Shown here one piece after another: positions 52,604-61,856 of a stretch of DNA of 64,000 nucleotides. Positions within the stretch are counted from its first letter, which is position 1. The number at the start of each line of letters is the position of its first letter. Source of the DNA: Mongoliimonas terrestris (GTDB taxonomy: Bacteria; Pseudomonadota; Alphaproteobacteria; Rhizobiales; Pleomorphomonadaceae). The notes beneath the pieces are model-generated. The model was not told where the DNA came from. It was given only the letters and a program-made list of their open reading frames with translations, and made no database searches. Made by a program: the position numbers and the translations under genes. The stretch lies in assembly GCF_001927285.1 (NCBI RefSeq), contig NZ_MSIG01000017.1, forward strand, positions 1-64,000, read 5' to 3'.

Positions 52604-53716
52604 ATGGTCGGCGCCGATCTCTTCCTCTGGCCTGCCCGCATGGCCGCCGAGGCCAGCCGGGCGGCGGCGGGGCTGATGGCCGAGATGGCCGGCCTCGGAC
52701 AGGCGGCGGAGGAGCCGGCGTCCGCCTGGGCGACGCCGCACACGGTGCGGCTCACCCTCGAGGCGCTGATCCTCCGCGACTATTCGGCCGATCCCTCGCC
52801 GGCCGACGTGCCGACCCTCGTGATTGCGCCCTATGCCCTCCATCACGCGACCCTCGCGGACTTCGCCGAAGGGCACAGCCTGATGGCGGCGCTCCAGGCC
52901 GGCGGCGTGCGGCGCCTGTTCCTGGCGGAGTGGCGCTCGGCGACCCCCGCCATGCGGCTTCTGTCCGTCGATAACCTGCTTGCCGACCTCAACGTGGCGG
53001 TCGACGAGCTCGGCGGCCGGGTGCGGCTCGTCGGCCTCTGCCAGGGCGGCTGGATGGCGCTGGTCTACGCGGCGCGCTTTCCCGCCAAGGTGGACCGGAT
53101 CGTCGTCGCCGGCGCGCCGGTGGATACGACGGCCGCCGCTTCCGCCCTTGCGACGAGCGCGCGGGCGACGCCGCTCGGCCTCTTCGAGGGCATGGTCGAC
53201 GCGGGCGGCGGGCGGGTGCTCGGCGAAGGCATCACGCAGGCCTGGGTCGGCGCGACCGGCGCGGTCGGCGCCGATGACGCGCTGATGCTCGACCCGGCCG
53301 ACACCACCGCCGAAACGGCCGCGCTCCGTCGGCGCTTCGAGGCCTGGACGGCCCGCACGGTGGACCTGCCGGGCCGCTTCTTCCTCGACAGCGTCGCCTG
53401 GATCTTCCAGGAGAACCGCTTGCCCGCCGGCACCTTCCCGGCGCTCGGGCGCCCGGCCGACCTGGCGGCGATCCGCTGCCCCGTCCGCCTCGTCGCCGCC
53501 GCCGACGACGAGGTGGTGGCGCCCGCCCAGGTGTTCGCCGCAGGCCGGGTGCTCGGAACGCCCGCGTCGGATGTTCAAGCCATGGTAGTGCCCGGCCGCC
53601 ATCTTGGCCTCTTCATGGGGCGCCGGACGCTCGCCGAGGCCTGGCCGGCGCTGGCCGCCTTCCTGGCCGAACCCACGCCGACACGGCGGCGCAAGCCTCA
53701 GCGCTCGAACACGTAG
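52604..53716 (+). CDS. PhaC-like alpha/beta hydrolase
   Basis: 370-residue alpha/beta hydrolase with a PHA-synthase-like nucleophile elbow GLCQGGW (C146). An Asp is seen in AAADDEVVAPAQ and the histidine in VPGRHLGLFMG. It is about 200 residues shorter than PhaC and lacks its N-terminal domain, so a depolymerase-like or granule-associated thiolytic hydrolase is plausible. GGGAGG 8 nt upstream supports the ATG at 52604. Its 3' end overlaps that of the convergent PHA synthase gene by 19 bp, linking the two in one locus. Confidence 0.8.
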   Translation: MVGADLFLWPARMAAEASRAAAGLMAEMAGLGQAAEEPASAWATPHTVRLTLEALILRDYSADPSPADVPTLVIAPYALHHATLADFAEGHSLMAALQAGGVRRLFLAEWRSATPAMRLLSVDNLLADLNVAVDELGGRVRLVGLCQGGWMALVYAARFPAKVDRIVVAGAPVDTTAAASALATSARATPLGLFEGMVDAGGGRVLGEGITQAWVGATGAVGADDALMLDPADTTAETAALRRRFEAWTARTVDLPGRFFLDSVAWIFQENRLPAGTFPALGRPADLAAIRCPVRLVAAADDEVVAPAQVFAAGRVLGTPASDVQAMVVPGRHLGLFMGRRTLAEAWPALAAFLAEPTPTRRRKPQRSNT

Positions 53717-55494
53717 GTGCCGGGCGCCGGGGCGAGCGGCGGGTAGCCGGCCGCCGGCGCACCCATCGGCGGCGGCTGCACGCGGCTGGCGGCCGAGCGG
53801 GCGTCGAGCCAGTCGCCCCAGGCGAGCCACCAGGAGCCGTCCACCGGCCGCGTGCCGGCCAGCCACTCGTCCGGGCCGACGAGCGGCGCGTCCGCCGGGT
53901 GGTGGCGGATCCGGTAGTGCCGGCGGGGATGGCCGGGTTCGCTGACGATGCCGGCGTTGTGGCCGCCGCTCGTCAGCACGAAGGTGACGTCCGTGTCGGC
54001 GAGGTTGTGGATCTTGAACACCGACCGCCACGGCGCCACGTGATCGCGCTCCGTGCCGACGGCGAAGATCGGCACCCGGATGTTCTGGACCGACACCGGA
54101 TAGCCGTCGGCCTCGTAGCGGCCGGACGCGAGGTCGTTCCGCAGGAAGAACTGGGTCAGGTATTCCGCGTGCATGCGGTAGGGCAGGCGGGTCGCGTCCG
54201 CGTTCCAGGCCATCAGATCGGTCATCGGCTCGCGCTCGCCCATCAGGTAGGCGCGCACGAGGCGCGACCAGATCAGGTCCCGCGCCCGAAGAAGCTGGAA
54301 GGCGCCGGCCATCTGGCCGGCATCCAGGTAGCCGCGCTGCCACATCATGCTGTCGAGGAAGCGCACCTCGGAGTGGTCGATGAAGAGGGCGAGTTCGCCG
54401 GGCTCGGTGAAGTCCGTCTGGGCGGCGAGCAGGCTGACGCTCGCCAGCCGGTCGTCGCCGCGCCGCGCCATGGCCGCCGCCGCCACGGTGAGGAGCGTTC
54501 CCCCGAGGCAGTAGCCGGCCGCGTGGACCTTCCGTCCCGGCAGGATCGCCCCGATGGCGTCGAGCGCGGCGCCGACGCCGAGCCGGCGGTAGGCCTCCAT
54601 GCCGTAGTCGCGGTGTTCCGCCGTCACGTTCCGCCAGGAGATGCAGAACACCGTGTGGCCGCGCGCCACCAGATGGCCGATCAGGCTGTTCGCCGGGGAC
54701 AGGTCGAGGATGTAGTATTTCATGATCCAGGCCGGGACGATCAGCACCGGCTCGGCCGCCACCACGTCCGTCGCCGGGGCGTACTGGATCAGCTCCATCA
54801 GCGGGTTGCGGGCCACCACGGTGCCCGGCGTCAGCGCCACGGTCTCGCCGGCGCGGAAGGCGTCGGCGCCCGGCGGCGGCGCGTGGTTCAGTGCGCGGCC
54901 GACGTCGTCCGCCAGGTTCCGCGCGCCTTCCAGAAGGTTCGCCCCGCCGGTGGCGGCGATCTCGGCCAGCACCTCCGGATTGGTGAGCGGCATGTTCGAG
55001 GGCGACAGTATGTCGAGGAGCTGGCGGGCGGCGAAGGACACCACGTCCTCGTGGTGGGGCGAGACGCCGGGCACTTCGCGCGTAGCGTTGTGCCACCACT
55101 GCTGCGTCAGGAGAAAGCCCTGGGCCCAAAGGTTGAACGGATAGGTGCTCCAAGCCTCGCCGGTGAAGCGGTCGTCCCCCGGCAGGGGTTCGATGCACGG
55201 CGGCGTCCGCGGGTCGGCCGTCGCCTGGGCCGCGTGCACGGCAAAGCGCAGCGCCTTCGTCCAGGCCTTCACCACAAGTTCGGCACGCTTTCCGGGCGAT
55301 CCGGCCAGATGTCCCGCCCAATCCAGGGTGGCGAGCGAGAGGCCCATGGGCGACAGCCCGCCGGTGAGCCCGCCCGTGGTCGCCGCCATCATGCGGTCGA
55401 TCGCATCGAACCCGGCGTAGCCGAGCGCGTCCGCCTCGGTCCGGCAGCGAACGGTGTCGGCGGACGAGGGGGGCGGCAGGGACGTGTCCAGCAT
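53698..55494 (-). CDS. phaC: polyhydroxyalkanoate synthase (PhaC, class I-like)
   Basis: 598 residues. The N-terminal PhaC_N-like domain (WSTYPFNLWAQGFLLTQQWW, SPSNMPLTNPEVL) precedes the alpha/beta-hydrolase core with the lipase-like box GYCLGGT (C329), a catalytic aspartate in GTERDHVAPW and a histidine in TSGGHNAGIV. Polymerises hydroxyacyl-CoA into storage polyester. The sequence belongs to a longer divergent branch with an extended tail (PPPMGAPAAGYPPLAPAPG), so chain-length preference is uncertain. Together with phaZ at 41.3 kb and the overlapping hydrolase it indicates PHA turnover. Confidence 0.93.
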   Translation of the reverse strand: MLDTSLPPPSSADTVRCRTEADALGYAGFDAIDRMMAATTGGLTGGLSPMGLSLATLDWAGHLAGSPGKRAELVVKAWTKALRFAVHAAQATADPRTPPCIEPLPGDDRFTGEAWSTYPFNLWAQGFLLTQQWWHNATREVPGVSPHHEDVVSFAARQLLDILSPSNMPLTNPEVLAEIAATGGANLLEGARNLADDVGRALNHAPPPGADAFRAGETVALTPGTVVARNPLMELIQYAPATDVVAAEPVLIVPAWIMKYYILDLSPANSLIGHLVARGHTVFCISWRNVTAEHRDYGMEAYRRLGVGAALDAIGAILPGRKVHAAGYCLGGTLLTVAAAAMARRGDDRLASVSLLAAQTDFTEPGELALFIDHSEVRFLDSMMWQRGYLDAGQMAGAFQLLRARDLIWSRLVRAYLMGEREPMTDLMAWNADATRLPYRMHAEYLTQFFLRNDLASGRYEADGYPVSVQNIRVPIFAVGTERDHVAPWRSVFKIHNLADTDVTFVLTSGGHNAGIVSEPGHPRRHYRIRHHPADAPLVGPDEWLAGTRPVDGSWWLAWGDWLDARSAASRVQPPPMGAPAAGYPPLAPAPGTYVFER

Positions 55495-55698
55495 GGGGCT
55501 TCTCCTGCGGATGCGGGGTATGCGGTGCCGTCATCCTATCGGCCGCCGCTGGCGCCCGGCCTTGACATGGGTCAGTCACGGATCCGTCACCCGGCTCGCG
55601 CGCCATCCTCCTTTCGACTTCGCCCACGAAAGCCCTACGTCTAGGGTCAGGCGGCCGCTGCCGGTGCGGTGCCGTCCGCCGTGCCGAGGGACCTGCCC

Positions 55699-57102
55699 AT
55701 GACCGCCGCCATCGCCGAACCGAGCTTTGCCCATCGTCCCGTGCCGCCCGCGCCGGTGCCGGGAACGCGCGAGCTCGGCTATGCGGAGCTTCTCCTCCGG
55801 CTGCGCAGCAACCCGCTGACCATCTGGCGGCGGATCCATTTCGAGCGGCCGGTGGTGTCCGGCAAGAGCCTTCTCGGCCACGCGGTGGTGCTCAACGATC
55901 CGGCGGCGATCCGGCACGTGTTCGTCGACAATGTCGCGAACTACCGCAAGGACGACCTGCAGCGCTCTGTCCTCGCGCCCGGCCTCGGCGAGGGGCTGCT
56001 GACCGCCGAGGGGGACGTGTGGAAGCGCACCCGGCGGACGGTGGCGCCGCTCTTCACCCCGAAAGCTGTGGCGGCCCTCGCGCCGCGCATGGAGGGGCCG
56101 GCCCTCGCGCTCGCCGAGCGGATGGCGCGCCGTCGGCCGGGGCGGGTGCTCGACATCACCCACGACATGACCCGCGTCACCTACGACATCCTCGCCGCCA
56201 CGCTCTTCTCCGAGACGATCGCCGGCGGCGCCTCGGCCTTCTCCAAGGCGCTCACCCGCTATTTCGAGACCCAGGGCCGCATCGATCCGCTGGACGTGCT
56301 CGGCGCCCCGGCCTTCGTGCCGCGCCTCGGCCGGCTGATGGCGCGGCCTGCGATCCGCTTCTTCGAGGACGAGGTGATCCGCATTATCAAGGCCCGCCGC
56401 GCCGAACTGGAGCGGGCCGACGAGGCCCCGGCCGACCTTCTCACTGCGCTTCTGCGGGCGAGCGACCCGGAAACCGGCGTCGGGCTGACGGAGGCGGAGG
56501 TCGGCGCCAACATCGTCACCTTCATCGGCGCCGGCCACGAGACCACCGCCAACGTGCTGACCTGGTCGCTCTATCTCCTCGCCGAGAACCCGGACGTGCT
56601 CGACGCCGTGGAACGCGAGGCGGACGCGGTGGCGGACGACCGGGTCGGCGCGGCGCTCTCCGGCACGGGGCTCGACCTCACTCGCGCGGTCATCGAGGAG
56701 GCCATGCGCCTCTACCCGCCGGTCGCCTCCCTCTCCCGCGCGGCCATCGCGGACGACCGGGTCGGCGACGTGGCGATCCCGAAGGGCGCCACGGTGGTGG
56801 TGGCGCCCTACGTGCTCCACCGCCACCGCCTGCTCTGGGAGGCGCCGGAGCGCTTCATGCCGGAGCGCTTCCTGCCGCCGGCCCGCGCCGGCATCGACCG
56901 CTTCGCCTTCCTGCCGTTCGGGGCCGGTCCGCGCATCTGCGTCGGCGCCCAGTTCGCCCTCGTGGAGGCGATGATCGTCTTGACGACGCTCGTCCACCGC
57001 CTGCGCTTCGCCTATGCGGGCGACGGACCGCCGCGCCCGGTGCAGCGCATCACGCTGCGGCCTGCGGACGGCATGCCCATGCGGGTGGACCGGCGAAGGT
57101 GA
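55699..57102 (+). CDS. cytochrome P450
   Basis: 467 residues. The I-helix has GAGHETTA, the K-helix ExxR is in IEEAMRLYPP, and the heme-thiolate loop reads FLPFGAGPRICVGAQFA. The length and the WEAPERFMPERFLPP meander resemble the eukaryote-like (CYP4/CYP102-head) class rather than the ~400-residue class I soluble forms. No ferredoxin or reductase gene is adjacent. GAGGGACC precedes the ATG at 55699; a GTG at 55669 is the alternative. It is divergent from phaC. Confidence 0.94.
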   Translation: MTAAIAEPSFAHRPVPPAPVPGTRELGYAELLLRLRSNPLTIWRRIHFERPVVSGKSLLGHAVVLNDPAAIRHVFVDNVANYRKDDLQRSVLAPGLGEGLLTAEGDVWKRTRRTVAPLFTPKAVAALAPRMEGPALALAERMARRRPGRVLDITHDMTRVTYDILAATLFSETIAGGASAFSKALTRYFETQGRIDPLDVLGAPAFVPRLGRLMARPAIRFFEDEVIRIIKARRAELERADEAPADLLTALLRASDPETGVGLTEAEVGANIVTFIGAGHETTANVLTWSLYLLAENPDVLDAVEREADAVADDRVGAALSGTGLDLTRAVIEEAMRLYPPVASLSRAAIADDRVGDVAIPKGATVVVAPYVLHRHRLLWEAPERFMPERFLPPARAGIDRFAFLPFGAGPRICVGAQFALVEAMIVLTTLVHRLRFAYAGDGPPRPVQRITLRPADGMPMRVDRRR

Positions 57103-57218
57103 GGCGGGACGCGTTGTCGGTCGTGACACAGGGCGGGCAATCCGCATGCCGGTCGGGTCCGTATGCAGCGCGCACCACCCATCCGATCCCGCATCCCCGA
57201 AACCGCGCCCGATCCCCG

Positions 57219-57395
57219 ATGCCCAAGATGCGCCGCAAGGCCGACCTCCCCACCAAGATCTGTGCCGCCTGCCAGCGCCCGTTCGCCTGGCGGCGCAAGT
57301 GGGCGCGCGACTGGGAGGCGGTGCGCTTCTGCTCGGACCGCTGCCGCGACACCGGCCGGCGGACCGCAGACCGGCCGGGCGCCCTGTCCCGATGA
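57219..57395 (+). CDS. DUF2256 zinc-ribbon-like small protein
   Basis: 58 residues, strongly basic. The ATG at 57219 gives MPKMRRKADLPTK, then the paired-cysteine motif C-x2-C (CAAC) and C-x3-C (CSDRC) around PFAWRRKWARDWE. This is the DUF2256 pattern, a presumed zinc or iron site. The stop overlaps the start of the FeS photolyase gene by 4 nt (ATGA). DUF2256 proteins are frequently next to this photolyase class, so a role in its metal cofactor or expression is inferred. Confidence 0.88.
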   Translation: MPKMRRKADLPTKICAACQRPFAWRRKWARDWEAVRFCSDRCRDTGRRTADRPGALSR

Positions 57396-58936
57396 CGGCG
57401 CTCCGCCTCGTTCTCGGCGACCAGCTCAGCCGCGATCTCGCCAGCCTGTCCGATCTTGCCGCCGGCGACGTGGTGCTGATGGCGGAGGTGGCCGACGAGA
57501 CCACCTATGTGGGCCATCACAAGCAGAAGATCGCCTTCGTGCTCGCCGCCATGCGCCACTTTGCCGAGGCGCTTCGCCGCGACGGCGTGACCGTGGACTA
57601 TGTGCAGCTGGACGAGGCCGGCAACACCGGATCGTTCCCGGGCGAGATCGCCCGCGCCGTCGCGCGCCACCGGCCGGAGCGCATCGTGCTCACCGAGCCC
57701 GGCGAGTGGCGCGTCCTGGAGATGATGCGCGCGTTGGAGGCTGACCTCGGCGTGAAGGTGGAGATCCGCGACGACACGCGCTTCTTCGCCACACGCGGAC
57801 GGTTCCGCCGGTGGGCGGCGGACCGGCAGAGCTACCGCATGGAGTATTTCTATCGGGAGATGCGCCGGGAGACCGGCATCCTGATGGACGGCGAAAAGCC
57901 GGTGGGCGGCCAGTGGAACTTCGACCACGACAACCGCGCCCGCCTGCCGCGCGACATCCCGGTGCCGAAGCGGCGCCGCACGCCGCCCGACCCGATCACC
58001 GCCGAGGTGCTGGTCCTCGTCGCCCGCCGCTTCCCGCACCATTTCGGCGACCTGGAGCCCTTCGGCTGGGCGGTGACGCGCGAGGACGCACTGGCGGCGC
58101 TCGACCACTTCGTCGCCGACTGCCTGGAGCGCTTCGGCACCTACCAGGACGCCATGCGGGCGGGCGAGCCCTTCCTCTTCCACGCGCTCATCTCGCCTTA
58201 TCTCAACGTCGGCCTCCTCGACCCGCGCGAGGCCTGCGCCGCCGCCGAAGCCGCCTATCGGGCGGGGCGGGCGCCGCTCAACGCGGTGGAGGGTTTCGTC
58301 CGCCAGATCCTCGGCTGGCGGGAGTATGTGCGCGGCATCTACTGGCTGCACATGCCCGACTACGCGGCCATCAACGCGCTCGGCGCGCGCCGCCGGCTGC
58401 CGTGGTTCTACTGGAGCGGCGAGACCGACCTCAACTGCATCCGCACCGTGGTGGAGGACATCCGCCGCACCGCCTACGCCCACCACATCCAGCGCCTGAT
58501 GGTGACCGGCGTATTCGCGCTGCTGGCGGGCGTGGAGCCGGCCGAGATCGAGGAATGGTATCTGGCCGTCTTCATCGACGCCTACGACTGGGTGGAACTG
58601 CCGAACGTGCACGGCATGGTGATGTTCGCGGACGGCGGGCTGCTGGCGTCCAAGCCCTATGCGGCGTCCGGCGCCTACATCGACCGGATGTCCGACTATT
58701 GCGCCGGCTGCGTCTACAGCCCGGCCGTGAAGAGCGGACCGGGCGCGTGTCCGTTCAACCTTCTCTACTGGCACTTCCTCCTCGTCAACGAGCCGACCCT
58801 TGGCCGCAATCCGCGCCTCGCGATGCCCTACCGCACGCTCGCGCGCTTCTCCGACGAACGCCGCGCCGAGATCGTCCGGGAGGCGGAGGCCTACCTGGAG
58901 AGCCTGGACGACCGGGCGCCGGCCCTGCAGCCGTAG
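57392..58936 (+). CDS. cryptochrome/photolyase family protein, FeS-BCP (PhrB) class
   Basis: 514 residues. An N-terminal Rossmann-like antenna domain (LRLVLGDQLSRDLASL, GHHKQKIAFVLAAMRHFAEA) is followed by the helical FAD domain (LRQ-type region GWREYVRGIYW, DLNCIRTVVEDIRRTAYAHH). Cysteines in TDLNCIR, DYCAGCVY and GACPFN fit the four [4Fe-4S] ligands typical of prokaryotic (6-4) photolyases and bacterial cryptochromes of the FeS class. It repairs UV (6-4) photoproducts or acts as a light sensor. Start overlaps the DUF2256 gene. Confidence 0.94.
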   Translation: MTALRLVLGDQLSRDLASLSDLAAGDVVLMAEVADETTYVGHHKQKIAFVLAAMRHFAEALRRDGVTVDYVQLDEAGNTGSFPGEIARAVARHRPERIVLTEPGEWRVLEMMRALEADLGVKVEIRDDTRFFATRGRFRRWAADRQSYRMEYFYREMRRETGILMDGEKPVGGQWNFDHDNRARLPRDIPVPKRRRTPPDPITAEVLVLVARRFPHHFGDLEPFGWAVTREDALAALDHFVADCLERFGTYQDAMRAGEPFLFHALISPYLNVGLLDPREACAAAEAAYRAGRAPLNAVEGFVRQILGWREYVRGIYWLHMPDYAAINALGARRRLPWFYWSGETDLNCIRTVVEDIRRTAYAHHIQRLMVTGVFALLAGVEPAEIEEWYLAVFIDAYDWVELPNVHGMVMFADGGLLASKPYAASGAYIDRMSDYCAGCVYSPAVKSGPGACPFNLLYWHFLLVNEPTLGRNPRLAMPYRTLARFSDERRAEIVREAEAYLESLDDRAPALQP

Positions 58937-58948
58937 CCAAGGCGGCCG

Positions 58949-60985
58949 TCAGGCCGTGCCGTCGGTCTCGCGGTCGAGGAGGCGGGCGCGCACGTGGTCG
59001 TCGGAGGTGCGCGGCTTCGGGCGGTCCGGCCCCGCGTAGGGGTCGAGCGCCTGCCGCGTTACGGCGGTCACCCGGCAAGTGTCGCACATGCGCACGAGGT
59101 CGGCGCGGGAGCCGGGGCCGCTGAACATCCAGTGCGTTCCGGCGAGCTTCGCCGCCACCTTCTCGATGGTGGACCTGGTGCCGAACGGCTTGCCGCACTG
59201 GATGCAGGCGAACGGCTCCTCCTCCTTGATCACCTGGCGCGGGGCGCCGGCGCGCGCGAAGGCAAGGCGCGGCTCCAGGGTGATCACCCGCTCCGGGCAA
59301 GTGTTGGCGCAGAGCCCGCACTGGACGCAGAGGCTCTCCTCGAAGGTCAGCATCGGTCGGTCCGGGTTGTCGCCGAGGGCGCCGGTCGGGCAGGCGGACG
59401 TGCAGGCGAGGCAGAGCGTGCAGCCGTCCGTGTCGACAACGACCCGGCCGAACGGCGCGCCCGCGGGCAGCGGCACCGCGTCCACCGGGGTCGGCGCTAC
59501 CGCGTGGAGGTGGGCGAGCGCCACGTCGAACACCGGGCGCTTCGGCCCGGCCGGCTGGAAGCGGGCCGGCGGATCGGCGGTGACGCCGCCCTCAACCGCG
59601 CGAAGGGCGGAAAGCAGCGCGTCCGGGTCGTCGGTCTCGATGCGGCCGACGAGGCCTTTGCCGAAGCCGAGACCGGCCAGCACCGGCTCCATCAGGGCCG
59701 CCGACCGGTCGAGCGCCGTCAGATCGTGGCGCGGCCGGGCGCGGGCGAGGAAGCGCACCGCCGCTGTCCCGTAAGCGAAGAGGGCGGCCAGCTGCTCGGG
59801 ACCGACCTGTGTGATCTCGTTCACCGCCACCGGCAGCACCGCCGCCGGCAGACCGTCGCCATGGCGGGCGAGGGCGTCGATGAGGTCGGCGCCGTGGTCC
59901 TCGTCGTGGAAGAGCACCACCGGCCGCCTGCCGCCGGCGGCCGCGAAGGCGAGCATCAGCGCGCGGAGGCGACGCATCAGGGCGTCCGCCGCCGGCAGGG
60001 TGTAGGACGCGGCGCCTGTCGGGCAGACGGAGGCGCAGGAGCCGCAGCCGGCGCAAAGCATCGGGTCGATCGCCACCGTGTCGCCGGCCGGCGCGATGGC
60101 GCCGGCGGGGCAGACCTCCAGGCAGCGGGTGCAGCCGGTCTTCCGCGACCGGGAGTGGGCGCAGAGCCCCGCGTCGAAGGCGACATAGCGGGGCTTGTCG
60201 AAGGTGCCGACGAGATCCGTCGCCGCCAGCACCACGGCCGCCACGGCGTCGCGGCTGCCCGGATCGGCGCGGAGGTAACCGGGCCGGAGGTCCGCGGCGG
60301 TCACCAGCGGCGTCCCCCCGGAGAGGTCCACCACGAGGTCGAAGCCGAGCGTCACGCCGTCCGCCACCGGACCGACGCGCACGTGGTCGCGGGACGACGG
60401 CGCCGCCGCCCGGCGACCGTCGACCGTCACCTCGAAGGCGCCGAGGTAGCCGGCGAGGCGGCGCACCCGGCCTTCCAGGAGGGCGAAGCCGTCGCGCCGG
60501 GACGGCAGCACGGCGGCGAGCGCCGGAAGGACGAGCGTCACGTCGAGCCGGCCCTGCAGCTGGCGGGCGACGTCGACGGCTGCCGCGTCGCGGCCGATCA
60601 CCAGCGTCCGGCCGGCGCTTTCGAAGGTGACGGGCGCGGGGGGCGAGGCGGTCTCGGCGGCGGCGGCAAGAAGCGCGGCCATCTTCGGGCCGGCGCTCGC
60701 CCCTTCGCTCGACCAGCCGGCCGCCTCGCGCAGGCTGGCGAAGCGGATATCGCCCGCCAGCCCCTCCGCCTCGGCGGTCGCCTCGAACAGGGGGCGCATG
60801 GCGGTGCATCCGACGAGCACCGTGCCGCCCGCGGCCGCGTCGCGGAAGCGGTCGATGTCGAGGCCGCAGGCATGGCGGGCGGTGACCACCCGGGCGTCCG
60901 GGAAGGCCTGGCGGATGGCGGACGGATCGAGCGGCTGCGTGTCCTCGCAGGAGCAGAGTAGGAGCGTCGTCGAGGGAGCCGTCAT
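58949..60985 (-). CDS. multi-ferredoxin [4Fe-4S] protein of the formate dehydrogenase accessory type
   Basis: 678 residues. Ferredoxin-type motifs occur in three places: CTRCLEVCP (~300), CAGCGSCASVCP, and CTLCLACTSACP with CVQCGLCANTCP (~570-620). A further Cys pair occurs near the C-terminus (CIQCGKPF ... CDTCR) that looks more like a zinc or rubredoxin-like site. The N-terminal half contains a Rossmann-like segment (GRTLVIGRDAAAVDVARQLQ). Such 4Fe-4S binding proteins are part of alphaproteobacterial formate dehydrogenase clusters, probably in electron transfer. AGGA precedes the ATG at 60985. It is divergent from the ligase-like gene. Confidence 0.9.
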   Translation of the reverse strand: MTAPSTTLLLCSCEDTQPLDPSAIRQAFPDARVVTARHACGLDIDRFRDAAAGGTVLVGCTAMRPLFEATAEAEGLAGDIRFASLREAAGWSSEGASAGPKMAALLAAAAETASPPAPVTFESAGRTLVIGRDAAAVDVARQLQGRLDVTLVLPALAAVLPSRRDGFALLEGRVRRLAGYLGAFEVTVDGRRAAAPSSRDHVRVGPVADGVTLGFDLVVDLSGGTPLVTAADLRPGYLRADPGSRDAVAAVVLAATDLVGTFDKPRYVAFDAGLCAHSRSRKTGCTRCLEVCPAGAIAPAGDTVAIDPMLCAGCGSCASVCPTGAASYTLPAADALMRRLRALMLAFAAAGGRRPVVLFHDEDHGADLIDALARHGDGLPAAVLPVAVNEITQVGPEQLAALFAYGTAAVRFLARARPRHDLTALDRSAALMEPVLAGLGFGKGLVGRIETDDPDALLSALRAVEGGVTADPPARFQPAGPKRPVFDVALAHLHAVAPTPVDAVPLPAGAPFGRVVVDTDGCTLCLACTSACPTGALGDNPDRPMLTFEESLCVQCGLCANTCPERVITLEPRLAFARAGAPRQVIKEEEPFACIQCGKPFGTRSTIEKVAAKLAGTHWMFSGPGSRADLVRMCDTCRVTAVTRQALDPYAGPDRPKPRTSDDHVRARLLDRETDGTA

Positions 60986-61127
60986 GAGATCCTGGCTTGG
61001 CGGGAGGCCTTGCGGGGGTGGTCGACACATAGTTACGAACTTATATAAGGCGATGGGAAGGCTTTTGCCGGATTCCGGTTTCGTCCCCGTGGGATGCGGC
61101 CGGTCGGCTCGGCAGGATGGACGATCG

Positions 61128-61856
61128 GTGCCCGCGCAGTCTCACCCGGACGACAGCCTCGTCCTTCCTCCCGTCTACCGCCCGGTCCGGGCGGCGGCGG
61201 GACGTGGCGCGTTCGCCGACGCCTGCCGGAGGGCCGCGGACCTCGGGGCAGGGGGCTTCGTGCACCGGCTCGGCCCGGACCTTCTCGACATCGCCATCGT
61301 GTTCGAGCCGGAGGCGCCGCTTGCAAGCGCGCGCCGGCTGCTTCTCCTCGGTGTCGACGCGCTTGCCGCGACGCTCGTCGCCATCGCGCCGCCCGGCACC
61401 CTCGTCGCCATCGCCTATCCGGATGCGGTGACCCTCAACGGCGTCATCGTCGGCGGCGCCCGCCTCGCCGCGGTGCCGGCAACGCCGCAGGACGCGGTTC
61501 CTGACACTGTGGTGCTGGGCCTCATGGTCAGGATCGACGCGGCGGCGGGCGAGCCGGGGCAATGGACGCGGGGCAGCACGCTTGTCGAGGAGGGCGTCGA
61601 GGCACTCGACCCAGCGGCCTTCGCCGAGCTCCTGTCGGCCCACGTGCTCTCCGGTGTCGATCGCTGGCTGACCGACGGGTTCGACCCGATCGGCCGCAGC
61701 GTCCTCGCGCGGCTCGGCGCGGCCGGCGGCCTGAACCTGCGGCTTGATGACGCTGGGGCCCTGATCGACGGAACCGGACAGCGGGTTGCGGACTTATCCG
61801 CAACGGCCGAGATCGCGACCTGGCTTGATCCCGCCACGGAGACCCCATGGCTCTGA
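61128..61856 (+). CDS. biotin/lipoate--protein ligase family protein
   Basis: 242 residues from GTG at 61128 (VPAQSHPDDS); an ATG at 61053 would add 25 residues but lies within ~15 nt of an AT-rich promoter-like stretch (ACTTATATAAGG, ~61,038). The family pattern is LVLPPVYRPVRA, then LLDIAIVFEPEAPLASARR, AYPDAVTLNGVIVGGARLA and SGVDRWLTDGFDPI. It lacks an obvious full catalytic lysine motif, so ligase activity is unproven. It overlaps the DUF6505 gene by 10 nt and is always found near formate dehydrogenase genes in relatives I recall. Confidence 0.85.
   Translation: MPAQSHPDDSLVLPPVYRPVRAAAGRGAFADACRRAADLGAGGFVHRLGPDLLDIAIVFEPEAPLASARRLLLLGVDALAATLVAIAPPGTLVAIAYPDAVTLNGVIVGGARLAAVPATPQDAVPDTVVLGLMVRIDAAAGEPGQWTRGSTLVEEGVEALDPAAFAELLSAHVLSGVDRWLTDGFDPIGRSVLARLGAAGGLNLRLDDAGALIDGTGQRVADLSATAEIATWLDPATETPWL

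Noticed and set aside
57163..57744. Alternative frame over the DUF2256 gene and photolyase start
   Set aside because: Pro/Arg-rich shadow of two well-supported coupled genes.
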